Source: Croceivirga thetidis (GTDB taxonomy: Bacteria > Bacteroidota > Bacteroidia > Flavobacteriales > Flavobacteriaceae). From it: a stretch of DNA of 64,000 bases. Below the pieces are notes generated by a model that made no database searches, was not told the DNA's origin, and saw only the letters and a list, made by a program, of their open reading frames with translations. Of this stretch, positions 59,081 to 64,000 are shown piece by piece. The stretch covers positions 526,280-590,279 of the forward strand of contig NZ_JAAWWL010000002.1 of the NCBI RefSeq assembly GCF_012272815.1, read 5' to 3'. The stretch's first letter is position 1, and every line of letters starts with the position of its first letter. The position numbers and the translations under genes are program-made.

Positions 59081-62000
59081 CTATTCAAATAGTTGCCGAA
59101 CCTCTCCTTGTATTTTTTCAGGTGCCTCCGCTATAAAGTATTCGAGTAAATCCATTGAAGTGGTATAACGATTGGTTTGTGATTTGATATCTCCAGAATA
59201 ACTACGCCAATCAGTAATAAACCGATTTAAGGCTTTATTTACTTGGTCCTCCCCTATTAATTCTTGCAATTGATACATTGCCAAAACCCCTTTGTTGTAA
59301 TAAACAAAGTCCTGATTTTCGACCAAAGTCAATGATTGCTCTACTTTGGCTTTCTTTCGCTCTTTTTCGTAGATTTCTTGCTGCAAGTCTAGAAATTGCT
59401 GAACTTTTTCCTTAGGATAATTCGCTTTCAATACCATGAGGGCTCCATACTGTGCCATGGTTTCCAGAACAAAATTTTTGCCTTGAACGTTGGCGGCCTC
59501 CACTTGCATACCGAACCATTGATGGGCCATTTCATGTGCCGTGATATAAAAGGCCATATCCGCATCAGTTTCATCATCAATATCCAGTACAAATCCCAAA
59601 GCCTCTGAAAAAGGTATGGTATTCGGCAACGATTGTGCATAATCCGCGTATCTCGGAACTTCCATTATTCGCAATTGTTCATAAGGATACGGACTGAAGT
59701 TTGTACTGTAGTAATCTAATGAGGCCTTCATGCCTTTCATCATCCTATCCAAGGTGTAAGTATGACTTTTGTGATGGTAAATTTCCAAGGCCACAGGTTT
59801 GGAAATATAGTCTGAAGCCTGCCAGGTGTCTTTTTTTACTTCATATTCTGCCGAAACAATAGCATAAAAATTTATGATGGGCTGTTCGTTGGTATAAACG
59901 AAATAGTTGCGCCCATTTTCACTCCATTTTTTTTCAAGCTTTCCAGGAGCTATGGCCGTTTGACCTTCTGAAGTTCCCAATTTTACTCTAAGCATAGTTC
60001 CATCGGAATCACTTCCAGAGCGCGCATTAACCAATTCGTTCTTGTCGTTAATAAGAGCCTTATCCCTTCTTTTCGGTAATCCCATCTCTTTCCGTTCATC
60101 GGGGCTGTTAAGCTCGTATTTTCGGTTATAGCCCAAACTTGGAAGTATCGAATTGTTTAAAAAACTACCATTGTATACCAGTTGGGTATCCGAGACATCG
60201 TTTTCAAAACCTTTAGGATGAAAACTTTGCTCGAAATTCAATTGAATTGAAGATTCCGGTTGCAAGGGCTTTTGTAACTGGTACATGGTATAATCAAATT
60301 TTGCATAGGTACTATCTGCTACTGCCCCACCTTCGAATTCAACATTAACTAAATCAACATGCGATGCCAATAGCTTTTGAATATGGATTTCGTTAATTGG
60401 CTTCTCCGTTGTATTGGTAAGTTGGTAGGAACCTTTTAGGTCATAACTCCGGGTCTCTGGGTATAACTCCATATCGAGGTTTATTGCGGTTATTTTAGGT
60501 TGGGATATATATTCCAATGGTTTTAAGGTCCGCTCATAGTTGGCACGAAATTCTTGTTCTTCTGCCGCTGTCCAATAGGTATTCAACACATTGGTATTGT
60601 AAAAAATATAAGAGCCCAGTATTAGGAAGACAACTATTAACGAAATGGCAATCCGTTTGGTCGTATTCGATAATCTATAGGTTATGGTTTTAATTCGTTT
60701 CCACAATTCGGTTTCCTCACCACGCCTCAATACCAGTGAAGCACCAATCAAAATCAAAATCCCAAAAACCATCCAGTACGCCTTCACCCAGAGATAGGGT
60801 TGTAAAAAATGGCCATAACCGTTCATCTCAGAATAAATACCCAATGGTTTGCCTCCGAACTTATAAAGACTATGATTGAAACCTAGTGCTTCGGAACCTA
60901 CGTTCAGAATAAAAAACATCAATGAAAGCAAGATGCCGATGAACTTGTTCTTGCTGACAACTTGAAAGAAAAAGGCAATAAAGGTGTACAGGCTAAGAAA
61001 AGGCAAAATCTCTACGAAGAAGCCTGAAAAGTAGACTCCCAATTCAAATTCATAAAATCCCATACTGGCTTGAAGCAGAATGCCTGCAATAATTAAACAA
61101 GCCATCAAAACAATGTAAATGCCATTTAGGGCCAAGTATTTAGCAGCTAAAACTACCAAGTTGCTTACCGGTGTCGCATCATTAAGAAGATATTGTTTGA
61201 CTGCGCGTTCTTTCCAAACCAACTGCCCTGAATAGAACAATAAAATAACCACAAAAAAGTACAGTGACATTTCTTGTAGCTCAGCGATTATGAAGTGTGT
61301 GGCTGGATAACTGTTCACCCCATAAACAGTGCCCAAATTCACCGAGTTAATCGCAATAATCAGTACTCCACAAATAACAATGGCCCAAAATGCAGTTTCT
61401 TTTAGGAGAGAAAATATGTGAAATTTTGTGAGTTCTAGTAGTTGGGTGAATTCGCCCCTCAAGCTAAAATTCAAGTATACTTCTGGTTTTGTCATTGTTG
61501 GAATGGAAACCATTTTTTCGACAGTGTCTTGAGTAACCTTCTGCGCACGACTTTTTTTGTTGGGCAGACTGAATGAAAATCTTTGATAACCAATCAATAG
61601 CATTATCCCTCCAAGGGTCAACCATAGCAGTTTGTTGTACAAAAGAATTCCCGATAGCGAAATCCCATAGCTATTTAGTTCCTCTATAGACCAATCCTCG
61701 GTAAACTGGGTTAAGGTCGTCAGTGAAAAGGGGTCAAGAAGTCCCTGTAGGTATTCATTGGTGATGGCTTTGGTCAATAAAAAGAGTACGAACATCACCA
61801 CTCCTTGAGTATAAACCAGCAATAGTCTTTTACTCAACATACCGGTTACAAAAAATAAAGCGGCACCAAAAAACAGTATTGGCAAAACCACTACAACAAA
61901 GCACTCTACATAACTCCAAGCATTAAAGGGTCGTAATTTGTCAACTTCATGCCAAGGCAAAAAATAACCGAGCATCATACCAAATAACAATCCACTAAAA

Positions 62001-62341
62001 ATGAACAGTAATACCGCAAAAGAGCCCAAAAATCGACCCAAGAGATAGTCCCGCTTTGTAATTGGATTCGAATACAACAAGGACTGAATAGCATATTGGG
62101 AATCACGTAAAACGGGAACGCCCATAATCATGGACACCAGAATCATAAAAATTCCAGTCGTGGCCCCCATGGTTTTGGCAATAACCAAAGGAGCGTTCTT
62201 TTTCACCAAGCCTATTTCGACACCCTGAAAGATAAAGTCGATTCCAACAATGGAAAACAGCATAAGAAACACAAAGAATACATAGGTCTCTGGCCGTTTA
62301 CTACGATATCTTAGTTCAAATTTTAAATGTTCTTTCCACAT
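59081..62341 (-). CDS. ABC permease fused to M1-family peptidase
   Basis: A 1086-residue membrane protein. Residues 1-560 contain about twelve membrane helices in an ABC-2-type permease arrangement (FELRYRSKRPETYVFFVFLM, RDSQYAIQSLLYSNPITKRD, WKERAVKQYLLNDATPVSNL). After a last helix at about 572-590, residues 610-1086 form an extracytoplasmic M1-like domain. The zinc site is HEMAHQW (936-942) with Glu960, 19 residues after the second His; classical M1 enzymes have 18, and I recall this subfamily sharing the longer spacing. The GAMEN exopeptidase motif is replaced by RIMEVPRYADYAQS. It is 6 bp downstream of its ATPase. Confidence 0.9.
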   Translation of the reverse strand: MWKEHLKFELRYRSKRPETYVFFVFLMLFSIVGIDFIFQGVEIGLVKKNAPLVIAKTMGATTGIFMILVSMIMGVPVLRDSQYAIQSLLYSNPITKRDYLLGRFLGSFAVLLFIFSGLLFGMMLGYFLPWHEVDKLRPFNAWSYVECFVVVVLPILFFGAALFFVTGMLSKRLLLVYTQGVVMFVLFLLTKAITNEYLQGLLDPFSLTTLTQFTEDWSIEELNSYGISLSGILLYNKLLWLTLGGIMLLIGYQRFSFSLPNKKSRAQKVTQDTVEKMVSIPTMTKPEVYLNFSLRGEFTQLLELTKFHIFSLLKETAFWAIVICGVLIIAINSVNLGTVYGVNSYPATHFIIAELQEMSLYFFVVILLFYSGQLVWKERAVKQYLLNDATPVSNLVVLAAKYLALNGIYIVLMACLIIAGILLQASMGFYEFELGVYFSGFFVEILPFLSLYTFIAFFFQVVSKNKFIGILLSLMFFILNVGSEALGFNHSLYKFGGKPLGIYSEMNGYGHFLQPYLWVKAYWMVFGILILIGASLVLRRGEETELWKRIKTITYRLSNTTKRIAISLIVVFLILGSYIFYNTNVLNTYWTAAEEQEFRANYERTLKPLEYISQPKITAINLDMELYPETRSYDLKGSYQLTNTTEKPINEIHIQKLLASHVDLVNVEFEGGAVADSTYAKFDYTMYQLQKPLQPESSIQLNFEQSFHPKGFENDVSDTQLVYNGSFLNNSILPSLGYNRKYELNSPDERKEMGLPKRRDKALINDKNELVNARSGSDSDGTMLRVKLGTSEGQTAIAPGKLEKKWSENGRNYFVYTNEQPIINFYAIVSAEYEVKKDTWQASDYISKPVALEIYHHKSHTYTLDRMMKGMKASLDYYSTNFSPYPYEQLRIMEVPRYADYAQSLPNTIPFSEALGFVLDIDDETDADMAFYITAHEMAHQWFGMQVEAANVQGKNFVLETMAQYGALMVLKANYPKEKVQQFLDLQQEIYEKERKKAKVEQSLTLVENQDFVYYNKGVLAMYQLQELIGEDQVNKALNRFITDWRSYSGDIKSQTNRYTTSMDLLEYFIAEAPEKIQGEVRQLFE

Positions 62342-62347
62342 GGCTGG

Positions 62348-63220
62348 TTAGTTTTGAATATTGATTTGATTGAAGTACACATCCTCCAAACTGCTATCGA
62401 CAGCTACAAAACCGTCACCTGGAATTTTGTCACTGACGATTTGAATTAGCGGTTTCCCAAGGAAGCGTTTTTCACTAATGACCTGATAGCTGTTTTTATA
62501 ATTCGCTAATTCATCTTGCCTAATAGTTTTCTGATATATCCTTCCTTTCAAATCTTCAATTAGTTGTATCGGATTTCCTTGTAATACCACATTACCCGCA
62601 TTGATTATTGCCATTTGGGTACATAATTCCTTTACATCATCAACAATATGAGTTGAAAGCACAACTATGGTATTTTCCGCTATTTCGCTTAAAAGGTTAT
62701 AAAAACGATTACGCTCCTTTGGATCTAGACCTGCTGTGGGTTCATCTACAATCAACAACTTAGGATTATTGAGTATCGCCTGTGCGATTCCGAAACGTTG
62801 TTTCATTCCACCTGAAAAACCTCCTAAATGTTGATTTCTGACCTCATACAAATTGGTTTTTTGCAAAACGAAAGCCACCAGCTCCTTTCGCTGCTTTTTA
62901 GCTGTTATTCCTTTCAGTACAGCAAAATGATTCAACAATACCTCGGCTGTCATTTTAGGATACAGACCAAATTGTTGTGGTAGATACCCCAACACCTTTC
63001 TTAGCTCTTGCTTTTCGGATTGTACATTGAGGGCACCTAATTTGATACTTCCTGAATCTGCATCCTGCAGGGTGGCTACAGTGCGCATTAAAGTGGATTT
63101 GCCTGCACCATTTGGGCCCAGCAGTCCGAACATACCAGTTGGAATTTCCAAGGATACATTTTGTAGGGCCTGCACTCCATTTGCATAGGTTTTATTGAGG
63201 TTCTCAATGACCAATTTCAT
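62348..63220 (-). CDS. ABC transporter ATP-binding protein
   Basis: A 290-residue ATPase of the ABC-2/CcmA type. Walker A is GPNGAGKST, the Q-loop is GYLPQQFGLYPKMTAEV, the signature is GGFSGGMKQRFGIAQAIL, Walker B with D-loop is LLIVDEPTAGLDPKER, and the switch His is in VVLSTHIVDDV. About 70 residues beyond the core form the C-terminal extension common to this group. It should drive the permease-peptidase protein encoded 6 bp downstream. A clear promoter lies upstream. It is divergent from a LytS kinase gene at 63430, which may sense the same signal. Confidence 0.94.
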   Translation of the reverse strand: MKLVIENLNKTYANGVQALQNVSLEIPTGMFGLLGPNGAGKSTLMRTVATLQDADSGSIKLGALNVQSEKQELRKVLGYLPQQFGLYPKMTAEVLLNHFAVLKGITAKKQRKELVAFVLQKTNLYEVRNQHLGGFSGGMKQRFGIAQAILNNPKLLIVDEPTAGLDPKERNRFYNLLSEIAENTIVVLSTHIVDDVKELCTQMAIINAGNVVLQGNPIQLIEDLKGRIYQKTIRQDELANYKNSYQVISEKRFLGKPLIQIVSDKIPGDGFVAVDSSLEDVYFNQINIQN

Positions 63221-63246
63221 AACTGTTCGTTTTATGATTGTTGCTG

Positions 63247-63274
63247 CAAACGTATTTGCAAACTCCTATGCCAA
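63247..63274 (-). promoter_or_regulatory. Bacteroidota-type promoter for the ABC operon
   Basis: On the minus strand TTG (complement of 63272-63274) is followed after 17 bp by TACGTTTG (complement of 63247-63254), an exact match to the -33/-7 consensus. The predicted leader is about 20 nt before the ATG at 63220. Confidence 0.7.
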
Positions 63275-63429
63275 CATAGTTTTTGGGATAGAAGACTTGT
63301 CAACTGTGGTGTTCGTTTTATCAGGTAGGATGAAGGGCGTTTGTCACTGATTTTAGTACGTTTCCTAGTTGATTTTGAACGTTCATCAACTTATTTGCCA
63401 GCGGTCATGAAATGAAGTAATATTGATTA

Positions 63430-64000
63430 ATGCTAGCACCTTTTTCCATTTTGAAATCAGTTTTGTCAATCCGCGTATTACGGGTAGTTCTGGTCGTACT
63501 TGGCGTTATTATTGTTTTTTTTAATGACTCCCTTGGGAAGATTGAAGGTTTTGTTGAATTCCTTTTATTCTATTTCATAGTTGCTCTTATTGCGCTTTTT
63601 CATTGGTTATTTGTAAACATCCGATTTATCATCAACCTTAAAAACGAAAAGACCAAAACAGAGTTGATGCATTTACAATCACAGGTGAACCCACATTTCT
63701 TTTTTAATATGTTGAACAACCTGTATGGGTTGGTTGACAAAGACAGTGAAAAGGCAAAGATGCTGATTCTAAAGCTGTCAGATATGATGCGCTACAGTAT
63801 TTATGAAGGACAAAAAACACAAGTGACCCTTGGCGAAGAAATTGAGTTTTTACAGAACTATATAGCGCTACATAAAATGCGCTACCACAAGAACATTGAA
63901 GTTGTCGTTAAACAAAATGTAGCCAACGAAAAAGTAAAAATAGCTCCACTCCTATTTATTATTTTGGTTGAAAATGCGTTTAAGCACGGTGTGGAAAAGT
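63430..64000 (+). CDS. LytS-type sensor histidine kinase, N-terminal part (window edge)
   Basis: The first 190 residues of a membrane kinase from the ATG at 63430. Two hydrophobic segments (about 15-31 and 40-62) precede the His_kinase domain; the acceptor His is in LMHLQSQVNPHFFFNMLNNL. The segments LKLSDMMRYSIYEGQKTQVT and EIEFLQNYIALHKMRY are characteristic, and the N box PLLFIILVENAFKHGVEK lies at the edge. The gene is divergent from the ABC permease-peptidase operon by 209 bp. A LytTR partner gene is expected to follow beyond the window. Confidence 0.93.
   Translation, partial: MLAPFSILKSVLSIRVLRVVLVVLGVIIVFFNDSLGKIEGFVEFLLFYFIVALIALFHWLFVNIRFIINLKNEKTKTELMHLQSQVNPHFFFNMLNNLYGLVDKDSEKAKMLILKLSDMMRYSIYEGQKTQVTLGEEIEFLQNYIALHKMRYHKNIEVVVKQNVANEKVKIAPLLFIILVENAFKHGVEK

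Overview
The window reads as chromosome from a member of the Bacteroidota, most likely a marine-type flavobacterium. The reasons are the AT-rich sequence, many lipoproteins with short signal peptides ending in a Cys lipobox, menaquinone synthesis by MenB, Reg_prop/Y_Y_Y sensor kinases, LytS/LytTR pairs, DUF1080, DUF4251 and DUF2490 families, and at least two clear Bacteroidota-type promoters (TTG, 17-20 bp, TAnnTTTG). Genus is not resolved. I saw no rRNA, tRNA, CRISPR array or intact insertion sequence.

Layout. 0-2.5 kb: the start of an FMN-dependent hydroxy-acid dehydrogenase, then a SatD-like protein, a small membrane protein and MenB behind three copies of a TTTCC-N7-GGAAA operator. 2.5-10.4 kb: envelope and exported proteins (coiled-coil protein, beta-lactamase-fold hydrolase, cytochrome c/FG-GAP lipoprotein, M14 peptidase, DUF1080, OmpA lipoprotein, vWA lipoprotein). 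10.8-21.1 kb: a compact plus-strand operon for a molybdenum hydroxylase (IorAB-like) and its cofactor: MoaD, MoaA, MobA, MoeB-rhodanese, TauE, MoeA, XdhC and MocA, plus a transglutaminase-like protein and an NTF2-like lipoprotein. A dienelactone-hydrolase lipoprotein follows.

22.0-28.7 kb is the most unusual part. Two short minus-strand genes lie here, one encoding four near-identical 13-residue SKPGGGIKPQ repeats. A strong promoter with a palindrome then drives a plus-strand set: a membrane TPR protein, a small membrane protein, a caspase-like/alpha-beta hydrolase/TPR fusion, a PGDYG protein and a TIR protein with a membrane segment. I read this as a candidate conflict or cell-suicide module.

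28.7-45.6 kb: GntR regulator and trehalase, a sortilin/BNR-type exported protein, EamA transporter, DUF1080, a secreted SDHHKA-repeat protein, a LytS kinase with an adjacent pseudokinase and a LytTR regulator, an atypical amidohydrolase lacking the usual HxH, small lipoproteins and a sorbosone-dehydrogenase-like propeller. 45.8-54.1 kb: two MORN proteins with a DUF2490 protein, a large propeller sensor kinase and a membrane class III nucleotide cyclase. 54.2-64 kb: a decayed gene, a cold-shock protein, an AsmA-like protein, an exported hypothetical, an ABC exporter whose permease is fused to an M1-type peptidase, and the start of a divergent LytS kinase.

Several start sites were moved from the longest open frame to the start that places a signal peptide or ribosome site correctly, and some genes appear to start with TTG.
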